Source of the DNA: Phycisphaerae bacterium
GTDB lineage: Bacteria > Planctomycetota > Phycisphaerae > Sedimentisphaerales > Anaerobacaceae
Assembly (NCBI GenBank): GCA_016782865.1
Contig: JADHXR010000069.1
Coordinates: forward strand, 1-38,829
DNA length: 38,829 nucleotides
Direction: 5' to 3'
Below, piece after piece: positions 16,243 to 24,648 of the stretch (position 1 is the stretch's first letter; each line of letters starts with the position of its first letter). Both the position numbers and the translations under genes were made by a program. The notes under the pieces were generated by a model. It searched no databases and was not told where the DNA came from. It saw only the letters and a list, made by a program, of their open reading frames with translations.

Positions 16243-17610
16243 ATGACAGTTCTTCATCACAACAGAGGCACGTCACATTGGCTGGTTCGATCTCCCTTGA
16301 ATTGGCTCCGTGTAATAGCAGTGGTTGCTGCCATTTCTATCTTAGGATTTTTCCATGATTGCTTTGCTTCCGGACAGAGAAGCCAAGGCATCGTTGGGGC
16401 GGAGCAACAGAGTGTCATACGTTCTTCGCTTGCCGGGGAGTGGATCAGTGACGCAGGTGACAAGAAGATTGCTCTTAGGTTTACCCCCGAAGGAGGTTTC
16501 AGTCTGGGTACGCAAGAAGGCCATTACGTGCCGGATGCAAACACCGTCATACTCAAAACCGATACGTCAGAAGCAAGTTATCAGTTTCAGTTGGCGGGAA
16601 ACGAGCTTACGCTCTCAGGCGACGATCTCAAACAACCTCTGAAATTCACGAGAATACGAGGTCTTGGCGATTACGAGGATTGGCTTTCCTATCTATCCCC
16701 AAAATCCTTACTGCCCAGGCTAAAGCGTATAGCAGTCATAGCGGTGATTGCTGTCAGTTGTCGAGTATTACTCCTGATTTTGCAGGTAATCATCCATTTT
16801 GTCATTTACTGCGATTGGGGACCTTTGAAATTCGTTTTCGCTCGTCACAAGAATCGGACAATGACAATGTACTCATTATTGATCAACTTGTCAAAGTATG
16901 TAGTCTATCTTGCCGCTCTCGGCTTTGGCCTGACTGAACTGGGGATCAACTATACTGCTTATCTGGCCTCCCTATCGGTGGTCGGCTTGGCAATAGGCTT
17001 TGGATCCCAGGGCCTGGTCCAAGATATGGTTACGGGTTTCTTCATTGTTTTTGAAGAACAGTTCAATGTAGGCGATATGGTGGAAATACCGCCGCACGTT
17101 GGGATAGTGCAAGAATTGGGTCTCAGAATGACCAGACTGAGAAATTATCTTGGGCAGAAAGTGGTCATTCCAAACCGGAATATTGCCACTGTTGGCAACT
17201 ACACCAAAGGCGCCCAGCAGGTAAATATTGACGTGGCGGCAGCAAGTCTCGAAACTGCGGCACAGATGAGATCCTGCCTGGCAAAAATCGTTGAGGAGAT
17301 CGGCCGCCAGTTCGGGGAAGTAGTTCTCGCGACCTCGGAGACTTCTGAGACAATTTCCCTTTCAACTGATGAGCACTTTGCACGGCTGTCTATGGCTATC
17401 TGGCCACAACAGCAGTGGGTCATCGAGCAAGAAGTGGTCCCTCGAATGCGGTCGGCTCTTCAGAAGAAGGGCTTTGAGATACCCAATGACAAAGTCTCCG
17501 TCTTTTATCATCCCCGAGAGCAGCAATCTGTCGGAGTTCGCAACCGTAGTAAGAATGATAGTCGCCTTATTCAGCCAAAAAGACGGAAGCGACCTGGATC
17601 TGCTGGTTAG
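16243..17610 (+). CDS. MscS-family mechanosensitive channel with N-terminal extracytoplasmic domain
   Basis: The 455-residue protein begins with a signal-like helix (about residues 18-40) and a soluble beta-rich domain of about 90 residues (SLAGEWISDAGDKKIALRF..., LTLSGDDLKQPLKF), similar to lipocalin-like 'how much is needed' modules. Membrane helices follow, then the MscS core: SLSVVGLAIGFGSQGLVQDMVTGFFIVFEEQFNVGD, the pore helix and upper beta domain. VVIPNRNIATVGNYTKGAQ follows, and an alpha/beta C-terminal part ends in a basic tail. Such channels open under osmotic downshock. ATG 16243 is chosen because GGAGG (16232-16236) precedes it by six bases; the frame is open back to 16204. A second, truncated copy of its C-terminal third lies at 26564-26983. 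Confidence 0.92.
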   Translation: MTVLHHNRGTSHWLVRSPLNWLRVIAVVAAISILGFFHDCFASGQRSQGIVGAEQQSVIRSSLAGEWISDAGDKKIALRFTPEGGFSLGTQEGHYVPDANTVILKTDTSEASYQFQLAGNELTLSGDDLKQPLKFTRIRGLGDYEDWLSYLSPKSLLPRLKRIAVIAVIAVSCRVLLLILQVIIHFVIYCDWGPLKFVFARHKNRTMTMYSLLINLSKYVVYLAALGFGLTELGINYTAYLASLSVVGLAIGFGSQGLVQDMVTGFFIVFEEQFNVGDMVEIPPHVGIVQELGLRMTRLRNYLGQKVVIPNRNIATVGNYTKGAQQVNIDVAAASLETAAQMRSCLAKIVEEIGRQFGEVVLATSETSETISLSTDEHFARLSMAIWPQQQWVIEQEVVPRMRSALQKKGFEIPNDKVSVFYHPREQQSVGVRNRSKNDSRLIQPKRRKRPGSAG

Positions 17611-17675
17611 TCAGTCAATAGCCGGGTGCGCAGTGTTTTCGCCTACTCCCTGGACATCCAAAGGGGTAAACGAGC

Positions 17676-17756
17676 ATGCTATGCCCGAAATGTAACCGCC
17701 CGATCGGTGAAGTACTTTCTGTCCGGAGTGTGAGACTGTCGGCAATCAGTGTGTGA
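17676..17756 (+). pseudogene. frameshifted zinc-ribbon relic
   Basis: An ATG after AAGGGG opens a 26-codon frame that starts MLCPKCNRPIGEV. A change of frame at about 17715 restores FCPECETVGNQC, which would complete a double CxxC zinc ribbon of the common MxCPxC...FCPxC type. As written, the frame ends at TGA 17754. The remnant lies between mscS and the VTT gene, and its 3' end holds the ribosome binding site of the latter. A chance match is possible because the motif is short. Confidence 0.4.
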
Positions 17757-17766
17757 GGAACCACAG

Positions 17767-18543
17767 ATGCGCAGTGAAGAGAAGACCGAAGGCGCCAGCC
17801 GGATGCAACGCTTCCTCGCACGTGCCCACTCGCGCGCGGCGCTGCCTTACCTGGCGATCGGGTTGCTTATGCTTATCGCCATCGTGGTGGTAGGCCGGGA
17901 TATCGACCACCACATCAATGCCATCGAGTCCTGGATCACCAATCTCGGCCCGTGGGGCGTACTCGCCTTTGTCGGATTGTTCGTTCTAGCAACGTCGTTC
18001 CTGTTGCCCGACACGGTTCTGTGCATCATCGCGGGCGCTCTCTTCGGGCTGGGGTGGGGTTTAGCAGCGGTGGTAGCGGGCAGCCTGCTCGCCGGGGCGT
18101 TACAATTCGCGCTCTCGCGCCAACTTCTGCGGGCGCCGATCCAGCGGGCGCTGGCGACCAGACCGTCCCTGGCGGCTATTCAGCGTGCTGTCAGTCGCGA
18201 CCAATTCCGCCTCCAGGTGCTCCTACGCCTGACACCGCTGAACCCGGCGACAATAAGTTACCTACTCGGCGCCGCCGGCGTCCGGTTCTCAGGGTTCCTG
18301 ATTGGGTGCCTCGCCCTGACACCCAACTTGGCAATCGAGGTCTACTTCGGTCACGCCGGAAAGCACGTAGCCCGGATGGCCAGCGGCGACACACGAACCA
18401 CGCACCTGCATGACCTGGCGATCATTGGCGGACTCGCGGTCTGTATCATCGTTATAGTGCTCATCTCAAGAACAGCCCGCAGGGCAGTCATGCAGGCCGT
18501 AGCCAAGACCGAGAAAGCCGCATCCAATAGCAACACTGAGTAA
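17767..18543 (+). CDS. TVP38/TMEM64-family (VTT domain) membrane protein
   Basis: A 258-residue membrane protein with about six hydrophobic segments. The VTT/SNARE-associated core covers about residues 65-205: LATSFLLPDTVLCIIAGALFG, GSLLAGALQFALSR, then RLTPLNPATISYLLG and VYFGHAG. Members resemble DedA proteins and are thought to act in lipid scrambling or undecaprenyl-phosphate and membrane homeostasis. ATG 17767 is chosen because GAGGAA lies six bases upstream; GTG 17749 is the alternative. The gene looks GC-richer than its neighbours by eye (many GCG/CGC/CTC codons), which may indicate transfer. It stands alone, with gene debris on both sides. Confidence 0.88.
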   Translation: MRSEEKTEGASRMQRFLARAHSRAALPYLAIGLLMLIAIVVVGRDIDHHINAIESWITNLGPWGVLAFVGLFVLATSFLLPDTVLCIIAGALFGLGWGLAAVVAGSLLAGALQFALSRQLLRAPIQRALATRPSLAAIQRAVSRDQFRLQVLLRLTPLNPATISYLLGAAGVRFSGFLIGCLALTPNLAIEVYFGHAGKHVARMASGDTRTTHLHDLAIIGGLAVCIIVIVLISRTARRAVMQAVAKTEKAASNSNTE

Positions 18544-18834
18544 TAAACCACGCCCAGAGGGATCAGAACGTGATTGTCTACTCGGGAGCCGATTAGTCAC
18601 GAACTTCATCCATGGGTTTGCACCTGTAGGAGTGCGGTGGAATACTAAAATGGGTTGTGTGACATAAGGTGACACTGGAAAGGCCCCGCTTTGGAGCAAA
18701 TCTCCTTTAGTCGATCAACATCGCTTAGGAGCAAGTCTGCTCTCTTGTAGCTTGCTGCGCGCCTGGCAAAACCCAATGTCAAGGTTTCTATATCAAGCCC
18801 TCTGTTGGTTTCGCGATCAATCATTTCAAGTTAC
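18544..18834. other. non-coding or decayed stretch right of the VTT gene
   Basis: No intact gene is visible. On the minus strand an ATG at 18824 opens 59 codons ending at 18645 (MIDRETNRGLDIETLTLGF..., RADLLLSDVDRLKEICSKA). The composition is protein-like but there is no Shine-Dalgarno and no family I recognise. It directly follows the gpmA remnant, so it may be the tail of another broken gene. Confidence 0.45.
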
Positions 18835-18979
18835 TTGAGTTTGGTCCCTAAGGATTCGGCCAGCCTTTCTGGCCTCAAGCATGCCGTCTTCAGATAGGTC
18901 GACATCCGTACCAGCCCGCAAATCGGTTCTCTTTGTTCCACACGCTTTCACCGTGTCTGAGCAGTACCATCTGCAGCAT
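18835..18979 (-). pseudogene. gpmA: 5' fragment of phosphoglycerate mutase (gpmA) with a frameshift
   Basis: Read on the minus strand, an ATG preceded by GGAGGT (18989-18994, spacing 9) begins [20 protein letters not shown] and AGW, the catalytic RHG start of 2,3-bisphosphoglycerate-dependent phosphoglycerate mutase. One extra base near 18909 shifts the frame, after which [17 protein letters not shown] and RILRDQT continue the family sequence. The homology then stops after about 48 residues of an expected 230-250. Both the frameshift and the truncation show a dead gene start. The catalytic loop, RHGESVWN, is still plain, which makes the identification firm. Confidence 0.88.
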
Positions 18980-19083
18980 GGCTAAAGTACCTCCAAAAGA
19001 CTCTCATCTATCTATCGATGGGCTAAGAGGGCCAGGACTTTTCTTGTCTGATTTTGCCTGCCCCAAGAATGTACAGATAAAGA

Positions 19084-20166
19084 CTATAGCCATTTCTTCC
19101 TCCTGAAATATGTCAACATGATCAACGTTATTACGGCCATGATGACCCATACGCCCCCATATGCCCACTTCCACTTAAGTTCCGGCATATGTTCAAAGTT
19201 CATTCCGTAAATTCCTGCCACGAAGGTCAATGGAATGAATATGGTGGCAATTATCGTCAATACTTTCATTACCGCATTCATCTTATTACTAATGCTCGAC
19301 ATATAGATATCGAGCATGCCGGAAACCATGTCGCGAAAGCTCTCTATCGTGTCTATGATCTGTATCGTATGGTCATAAACATCTCGAAGATAGATTTGTG
19401 TTGATTCTTTGATCACTGACGTTTCGCTCCTCTGCACACCACTGATAACCTCTCGCAGGGGCCATACGGCCTTGCGCATCAATATCATCTCCCTTTTCAT
19501 GGCGTGAATCTGCTGGAGGATCTTCTCCGTCGGATCAGAGACCAAGTCCTCTTCCATGGATTCGATTTTCTCGCCGACATTCTCGAGAATTGCAAAGTAA
19601 CTGTCTACGATCGCGTCAATCAAAGCATATGCTAAATAGTCCGGGCCCATTTTTCGAATACGACCCTTGGAATTTCGAATTCGTTCTCGGATTGGCTCGA
19701 AGACATCTCCTACACGCTCTTGAAATGTGATGACAAAATTCTCACCGAGGAGAACGCTGATCTGTTCGCTCTCTATGGCCTGAAGCTCTTGATTATAGTA
19801 AAGCATCTTTAGGACAATGAAAATGTAGTTGTCGAAGTCCTCGTATTTCGGTCTTTGTTCCGTACTCAAGATGTCTTCAAGGACGAGCGGGTGGAACTCG
19901 AACTGCTTGCCGAGTTTTTCGATGATTTCCACTTCATGAAGCCCGTCAATGTTTATCCACGTTACCGTCGGGGTTGCCTTGAAGGGAAAACATTCTTCAA
20001 TATTTGCAGCTTCCTTCTCACGGAGTTCCTGTTCATCATAGTCAATGTAGCGAATCCGCACCTTTTCTATCTTTCTTTCTCCGACATGCACTAAGGTTCC
20101 AGGCGGCAAACCTGCCTTTTTCGCGTGTCTTTTAAAAAGTCTGCCCTTCTTGAGTTTCATCTTCAT
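19084..20166 (-). CDS. corA: CorA-family Mg2+/Co2+ channel
   Basis: The 360-residue protein has a long cytoplasmic domain (residues 1-290, with TWINIDGLHEVEIIEKLG, FHPLVLEDILSTEQRPKYE and SVLLGENFVITFQE) and two C-terminal membrane helices. The first helix ends in the selectivity motif YGMNFEHMPEL. CorA proteins form pentameric channels for Mg2+ or Co2+. The start at 20166 is chosen because AGGAGA lies six bases upstream; the frame is open to 20202. The basic tail KKW at the end is typical. The region before and around the start derives from the 3' end of an mscS gene, so corA appears to have been joined to it by recombination. A worn copy of this boundary occurs at 24242-24372. Confidence 0.94.
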   Translation of the reverse strand: MKMKLKKGRLFKRHAKKAGLPPGTLVHVGERKIEKVRIRYIDYDEQELREKEAANIEECFPFKATPTVTWINIDGLHEVEIIEKLGKQFEFHPLVLEDILSTEQRPKYEDFDNYIFIVLKMLYYNQELQAIESEQISVLLGENFVITFQERVGDVFEPIRERIRNSKGRIRKMGPDYLAYALIDAIVDSYFAILENVGEKIESMEEDLVSDPTEKILQQIHAMKREMILMRKAVWPLREVISGVQRSETSVIKESTQIYLRDVYDHTIQIIDTIESFRDMVSGMLDIYMSSISNKMNAVMKVLTIIATIFIPLTFVAGIYGMNFEHMPELKWKWAYGGVWVIMAVITLIMLTYFRRKKWL

Positions 20167-20242
20167 TTTTCGTCTCCTAATCTTTGCTTCATATTCACAC
20201 ACGCGGTAGGGATTACTTCATCAACGTCTTCTCTGTAGGTAA
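20111..20242. repeat. direct repeat copy A (mscS 3' end / corA 5' end)
   Basis: About 130 bases covering the first codons of corA, its ribosome binding site and the end of an mscS remnant. The same stretch recurs in the same orientation at 24242-24372 with scattered substitutions and about one deleted base. Shared blocks include TAGGGATTACTTCATCAACG and TCATATTCACAC. The two copies flank the mscK gene. Confidence 0.85.
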
Positions 20243-20321
20243 CGGCAACATCAAATACGTATCGTGAGTATTCCTTGGTCACATTTTTGACCACGCCAAT
20301 CTCGCCGTTATTGATAAGCCA
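20163..20321 (-). pseudogene. 3' fragment of an MscS-family gene
   Basis: On the minus strand this frame reads INNGEIGVVKNVTKEYSRYV then FDVAVTYREDVDEV, the beta-domain and start of the C-terminal alpha/beta domain of MscS-family channels (usual form PNGxI...N.TKEYSRYVFDV). It ends at a TGA that overlaps the ATG of corA. Everything upstream of the beta domain is missing, replaced by the start of an unrelated lipoprotein gene in another frame, and the C-terminal domain is also cut short. This is therefore a gene scrap. It is not the same paralog as the channel at 16243, whose equivalent sequence reads PNRNIATVGNYTKG. Confidence 0.85.
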
Positions 20322-20536
20322 CTCACTTCCAGAAAATATGGGGGGTCACGATATCGAAGCCGCACGAGGTTTAATAACAACTGTTCGTTGTTTGTTTGCT
20401 GAATGGCGACGTTATAACTGGCGCGTCCTGTTTTAACGGACATTGGGCCTGTTGCATGGCAACCTGCGGGAACGACGATGGCTGTCACTATCACGTAAGA
20501 TTTCGTGGCTCGTATTAGTTTACCTTCACAAATCAT
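20322..20536 (-). pseudogene. 5' fragment of a lipoprotein gene, joined out of frame to the mscS fragment
   Basis: An ATG at 20536 opens a lipoprotein signal (hydrophobic VIVTAIVVPAGC, lipobox with Cys26). ASYNVAIQQTNNEQLLLNLV then RLRYRDPPYFLEVSG follows, a recurrent N-terminal motif of a family of uncharacterised exported proteins. After FLEVSG the homology stops and the DNA continues as an mscS end in a different frame, so the hypothetical product would end with unrelated residues at 20279. Only about 70 residues of the original protein remain. The function of the family is not known to me. Confidence 0.7.
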
Positions 20537-20636
20537 CTTTCAAAACCCGCAAATACTGTACTACAATACATCGCAACAAATACCTGAAGAACTACCATAC
20601 GAAGTTTATAATGACTCCCGGGATTAGCATTCTCCG

Positions 20637-23600
20637 TCATTTGCCACTTTCGTTCGCAACAATCGAGGCCAGTGGCACGTTGCTGGAACGGATGTGCAGA
20701 TCACGCTGGGGAAACGGGATCTCTATTCCGGCGGCAGCAAACTCCTTATTGATCAGGGTGTTTAGGTGATTGCGCAAAATCATAAGTTCGTTCGGACTGG
20801 GCAAAAACACCCGCAGGTTAAAATCGAGAGAACTCTCTCCGTGAGCCATGAAGATAACCGATGGAGGGGGGTCAGTAAGGACCTCGGGTTGCTCAGTCGC
20901 AATCCGCAGCAGGATCGCACGGACCGCATCAACGTCACTACCGTATGCGACCCCAATCGAGATCACTAGCCTATTGACCGTATCGCTTCGGGTCCAGTTG
21001 GTCACGTTGGTGGTGATGAGACTGCGGTTCGGCACTATGACCTCTTGACGGTCGAAGTTCATTATCGTAGTCGCTCGAATATTGATGCGCTGCACCTTGC
21101 CGGACATGTCACCGATGGTCACGGTGTCACCTGGTCTTACAGGACGCTCGACGAGAAGGATGATCCCGCTCACAAAATTCGAAACGATCTCCTGCAGGCC
21201 GAAACCAAGACCAACGCCAACTGCCGCCATCAACCAGCCAAGACGACCAAGGTCCAGATGCAGCTCCGAGAGGGCGAGAAAGATGCCAAACACAAATACC
21301 GAGTATCGGGATATGGTCAGGGTGGCGTATTTCAAGCCTTCGTCCATCCTAGTACGCGGAAAGAGGGCCGCCTCGTACAAGCCAGGCAAGGCGCGCAGAA
21401 CCCAAAAAGTCGCGATCAAGATCAACACGCTGCGCACTGCGTCGGCAGCAGTTACAAATTCCGGCTCAGCGCCGGCACCCCGCACCGAAAAAATGTGCAT
21501 CTCGTCGAGTGTTCGCAGCGCCTGCTCGTCGAAACCCCAGAACCTGGCCAGCAGGACGGCCCCGACCGCCAAGAAAAGAAAACGGATGGAACGTTGCGCC
21601 CGCGTGGCGATTTCCGATGGAGGCTCGCCCTCTTCACCGGTCAGTTCGGAAACCACCGGACGCATCCTGCGCGAGACCACTTGTATCGCTTCGATGACGC
21701 GCCGATAAACGGGCGGCAGGACAATCAGCAGCGCCACCGACGCAGCCATGCTTTCCATGATCGCGCGGGACGAATAGCGGTAGCCGGTCATGTCGAGCAG
21801 GACGATGGTCACCATCAGCATGGTCACCAGGCCAGCGATCGTGCGCCAACGGCGGGCAACGACGGTTTCAGGCATAAACTTGAGCGAGTGCTGCACGTAG
21901 GGCGACCGCACGCGCACCAGAGACACGACCCCGATCGCAGATGTTGCCAAGAACAGTGTGTAGAACACGCGCGGCAGGGCTTCAAACTCAAACGGCGGTC
22001 GCAGCAATATCCACCAAGGCAGCAACCACAGGACGTAGCCGAACAGGATCCAGCTCGCTGCTGCATGAAATGTGTTTGCCGCAGGGGCCGGCATTCCGAA
22101 TTGAACCTCCGCAATACTGCGCCGGGCAAAGAACGACCGGCTTAAGAACCAAAGGAAGAAGAATAACGCCAGGTGCTTAAATAGGGTCGAGGCCACGGTG
22201 CCAATCGCTGCGGGCAGAGCCGCTGCTTCGATCAGTTTTGCACCGGCCAGGAAATAGACCGGGACCAGGGCCGCACTGATAACGCCGGTCAACATCACCA
22301 GCGCCCCAAGTCGAGGCTGCCGGCCTTCCGCGACGACCCGGTCGTTGATCGCACGCGTTATTGCCCGCACCCGTTGGCGTGCGAAGAACAACGTCACCGG
22401 TAAAATAGGAAACAACAACAACGCATACACGATGGTCAGCGGACTCGACAACGCCGCGGCCAGGCGCGGGCGCGCGGGCCCGGAAGTCACATTGGAGATC
22501 CATTCGCCTAAGGCCCGAATCTCGGCCGGCAACCGCCTGAATATGGCCGGTTCGAGTGGCTTTCCATCGCGTAGCCAGAACGCGCGGGCGCGGATGAACC
22601 GCTGCAGGTCTTTCAGTGTTTCGAGACGTTGCAGGGTCGACACCTGCATCTGCGTGCCGAGCGAAATCAGCTCGGTGAGTACGCTTTTTTCGTCGCGGGC
22701 TGCGGCCCGATAGGTGTCGAGCAGATTATTCGTGTGCGCGAGAAATCCGCCGCGTTCCGTCTCCGTCAACGTTGCAGCGATGGCATCACGTTTTGCCGCG
22801 AATTGCTCACCGAGTCCGAGCAGGCTATCTTCAATCGTGAAGCGACGGGCCCGATGCTCGTTGATCCCACGAATCAGACCCGCGTTCAGCGCACGGTCCA
22901 GCAGCTTTCGCCGCTGGCGGAGCTGCTGCAATGTGAGCTTGAGACGCTCGCCGACAAAACCGGAGGAACCGGATCGATCAATGAGATCCTTGATCGCACT
23001 TGCCTCGTCCACTTCCGCAGTCAGCCGCCTTTCCTGTTCGGCGACATCCTTTTTTATGTTTACCAGTTGTGCCTCGACATCGCGCCTGCCCTTCGTCGAT
23101 CGGGCGATCCGGGCTTCCCAGTCAGCGACAAATCGCTCGGCCGGTGTCTCAGCCTCTTTCGCCGCCTGTTCCTTTCGGACCAACTCAGCATCAGCCTGTT
23201 GTGTCTCGCGAGTAAGCGTTGCGCCTAACGCTTTGGTGTAGAGCGCGAACTGGGGCTCCAGTTGCGCGAATCTCTTCTCGGCCAGATCATGTTCCAGGGA
23301 TAGCACCAGATCAAGTTCCGTTGCCAGCGAAAGTTCTGTTTCGAGCTGTTTCTCTAGTTGCTGCGCCACCGCGGAGTCGAAGCCTGCATTCTCGATCTGG
23401 ATCGCGAGCGTGCGCCGCTCAACAGTGTTGGTGAGTCCGGCGGCCGACGACGCGAGACGGTTTCGCCGCTTGGTGGCTTCCTCGCCGCGGCGTCGAGCAT
23501 CCTGAATCTGTTTGGGTAGTTCAACTTCGAATCTGCGTTGCTGCTCGACCTGGGTCGAACGTTTGGCCGTCAGATCGCTCTGCGCTTCGCTCAAGGTTTG

Positions 23601-24032
23601 TTCGAGCACCTTATAAGCCGCATGATCCAGCTTCGATGGGACATCCACCACCACGGCACTGGAGAGTTTCTTCAAAGCCGTATCAGCGGCACGTGTACGG
23701 GTGGGCAACTCGGACCGAATCTGTGTCCACTGCTTTTCTGAATCGCGCAGCGCCTGTATCTCGTCGAGCAGCGCCAAGCGACGCTCAAGTGCCGATTTTA
23801 ATCGACCTTCGGGGCTCTCCTGGACGGCGTCGGCAGGAATACGCTCGATTTCCGCTTTCGCCGCTTCGCGAAGTTGCTGGGCGTGCTGCGCGTTGAGGAT
23901 ATCGAGTGCCGCCGCGGTTGGCTCCGTGCCGCCTTGGGCAAATGCGCTTTGCGGTGTTGCCTCCAGCACAAGAAACAACGCCACGATGAACAACGACGTT
24001 TGCGGGAACCGTAATCGGAGAAGTGAACACAT
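20637..24032 (-). CDS. large MscK/KefA-like mechanosensitive channel
   Basis: The 1131-residue protein starts with a signal peptide (to about residue 33, SAFAQ/GG). A long periplasmic region of about 470 residues is rich in coiled-coil heptads (many Glu, Arg, Ala, Leu). Roughly ten membrane helices follow, then the MscS core near residue 930-1110: LGWLMAAVGVGLGFGLQEIV, SNFVSGIILLVERPVRPGD, VIVPNRSLITTNVTNW, and the C-terminal domain. MscK-type channels open on osmotic downshock and some respond to K+. The ATG is supported by GAGGT five bases upstream. The gene is visibly GC-richer than corA and its other neighbours, and it lies between two direct repeats (20111-20242, 24242-24372), so it may have been inserted. 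The stretch from 24033 to 24241 upstream holds only weak promoter-like boxes. Confidence 0.93.
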   Translation of the reverse strand: MCSLLRLRFPQTSLFIVALFLVLEATPQSAFAQGGTEPTAAALDILNAQHAQQLREAAKAEIERIPADAVQESPEGRLKSALERRLALLDEIQALRDSEKQWTQIRSELPTRTRAADTALKKLSSAVVVDVPSKLDHAAYKVLEQTLSEAQSDLTAKRSTQVEQQRRFEVELPKQIQDARRRGEEATKRRNRLASSAAGLTNTVERRTLAIQIENAGFDSAVAQQLEKQLETELSLATELDLVLSLEHDLAEKRFAQLEPQFALYTKALGATLTRETQQADAELVRKEQAAKEAETPAERFVADWEARIARSTKGRRDVEAQLVNIKKDVAEQERRLTAEVDEASAIKDLIDRSGSSGFVGERLKLTLQQLRQRRKLLDRALNAGLIRGINEHRARRFTIEDSLLGLGEQFAAKRDAIAATLTETERGGFLAHTNNLLDTYRAAARDEKSVLTELISLGTQMQVSTLQRLETLKDLQRFIRARAFWLRDGKPLEPAIFRRLPAEIRALGEWISNVTSGPARPRLAAALSSPLTIVYALLLFPILPVTLFFARQRVRAITRAINDRVVAEGRQPRLGALVMLTGVISAALVPVYFLAGAKLIEAAALPAAIGTVASTLFKHLALFFFLWFLSRSFFARRSIAEVQFGMPAPAANTFHAAASWILFGYVLWLLPWWILLRPPFEFEALPRVFYTLFLATSAIGVVSLVRVRSPYVQHSLKFMPETVVARRWRTIAGLVTMLMVTIVLLDMTGYRYSSRAIMESMAASVALLIVLPPVYRRVIEAIQVVSRRMRPVVSELTGEEGEPPSEIATRAQRSIRFLFLAVGAVLLARFWGFDEQALRTLDEMHIFSVRGAGAEPEFVTAADAVRSVLILIATFWVLRALPGLYEAALFPRTRMDEGLKYATLTISRYSVFVFGIFLALSELHLDLGRLGWLMAAVGVGLGFGLQEIVSNFVSGIILLVERPVRPGDTVTIGDMSGKVQRINIRATTIMNFDRQEVIVPNRSLITTNVTNWTRSDTVNRLVISIGVAYGSDVDAVRAILLRIATEQPEVLTDPPPSVIFMAHGESSLDFNLRVFLPSPNELMILRNHLNTLINKEFAAAGIEIPFPQRDLHIRSSNVPLASIVANESGK

Positions 24033-24241
24033 AAACTACCTCACGAATGTGGTTTGTATGGCATCCAGTCAACGCCAGTGCCCTTATATTGTACGACAAT
24101 CCTACACGCCACAACACATCACTTTACCTGAATTATTTCCACCATTGCAACCCTCAAATCCAATATTTTGGCACTTTTTCGACGCACCTCGACCAGCGAT
24201 TTCTCAGCACCTGTCCGGATTTTAGCTCCGTTGCCGGTCAT

Positions 24242-24372
24242 CCTGCCTGCTTGACGTGCCTCTTGACAAATCTGCCCTTCTTCAGCTTCATCTTCATTCT
24301 TCGACTCCTAATCTTGATTCATATTCACACGCGCAGTAGGGATTACTTCATCAACGCCTTCTCTGTAGGCAT
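24242..24372 (-). pseudogene. direct repeat copy B: worn corA 5' end and mscS 3' end
   Basis: This is the second copy of the boundary described at 20111-20242. On the minus strand it reads YREGVDEVIPTARVNMNQD then stop (the mscS end), AGGAGTCG, and ATG with MKMKLKKGRFVKRHVKQAG followed at once by TGA. The corA frame is therefore dead after 19 residues, and beyond it the sequence no longer resembles CorA. The two copies are in the same orientation about 4.1 kb apart. Confidence 0.82.
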
Positions 24373-24423
24373 AGGTCACTCTAATCTTATATGATGTTCG
24401 CCTCTTGGGTTTTGGGCCCCGCA

Positions 24424-24648
24424 TCACTTCTGCTTTGTTTTGACCTTATCTGGTTTTCTCAGGATGAAGCTTGATGTGATCATTCCTCCGACAAATCCAA
24501 GCGTAAAGGTCAAAAGAAGTAGCAGCACCCGGGGCATTGTAATGGTCAAAAGGAGAAACTTCGTTTCAACAGCCTCTGTGTTTTGAAAAGAAACGATCAG
24601 AGCTAACAACACGATAACGATGATCAAAATGATTCTAGCTTTCTTCAT
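24424..24648 (-). CDS. LapA-domain (DUF1049) small membrane protein
   Basis: A 74-residue protein with two membrane helices. The LapA signature runs IVSFQNTEAVETKFLLLTI between them and LGFVGGMITSSFILRK after the second, with a basic tail. LapA (formerly YciS) works with LapB in controlling lipopolysaccharide synthesis in enterobacteria; stand-alone LapA-domain proteins in other phyla have no settled role. The start overlaps the end of the upstream MFS remnant by 14 bases, so translation was probably coupled to it. Confidence 0.85.
   Translation of the reverse strand: MKKARIILIIVIVLLALIVSFQNTEAVETKFLLLTITMPRVLLLLLTFTLGFVGGMITSSFILRKPDKVKTKQK

Noticed and set aside
20163..20262. Conserved leader or riboswitch upstream of corA, suggested by its recurrence at 24242-24372
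   Set aside because: The shared bases translate as the end of an MscS protein (VTYREDVDEVIPTA), so the conservation is coding ancestry and not an RNA element.
21045..22145. 366-codon plus-strand frame opposite mscK
   Set aside because: The product is dominated by His, Gln and Arg, as expected for an antisense reading of a GC-rich membrane-protein gene.
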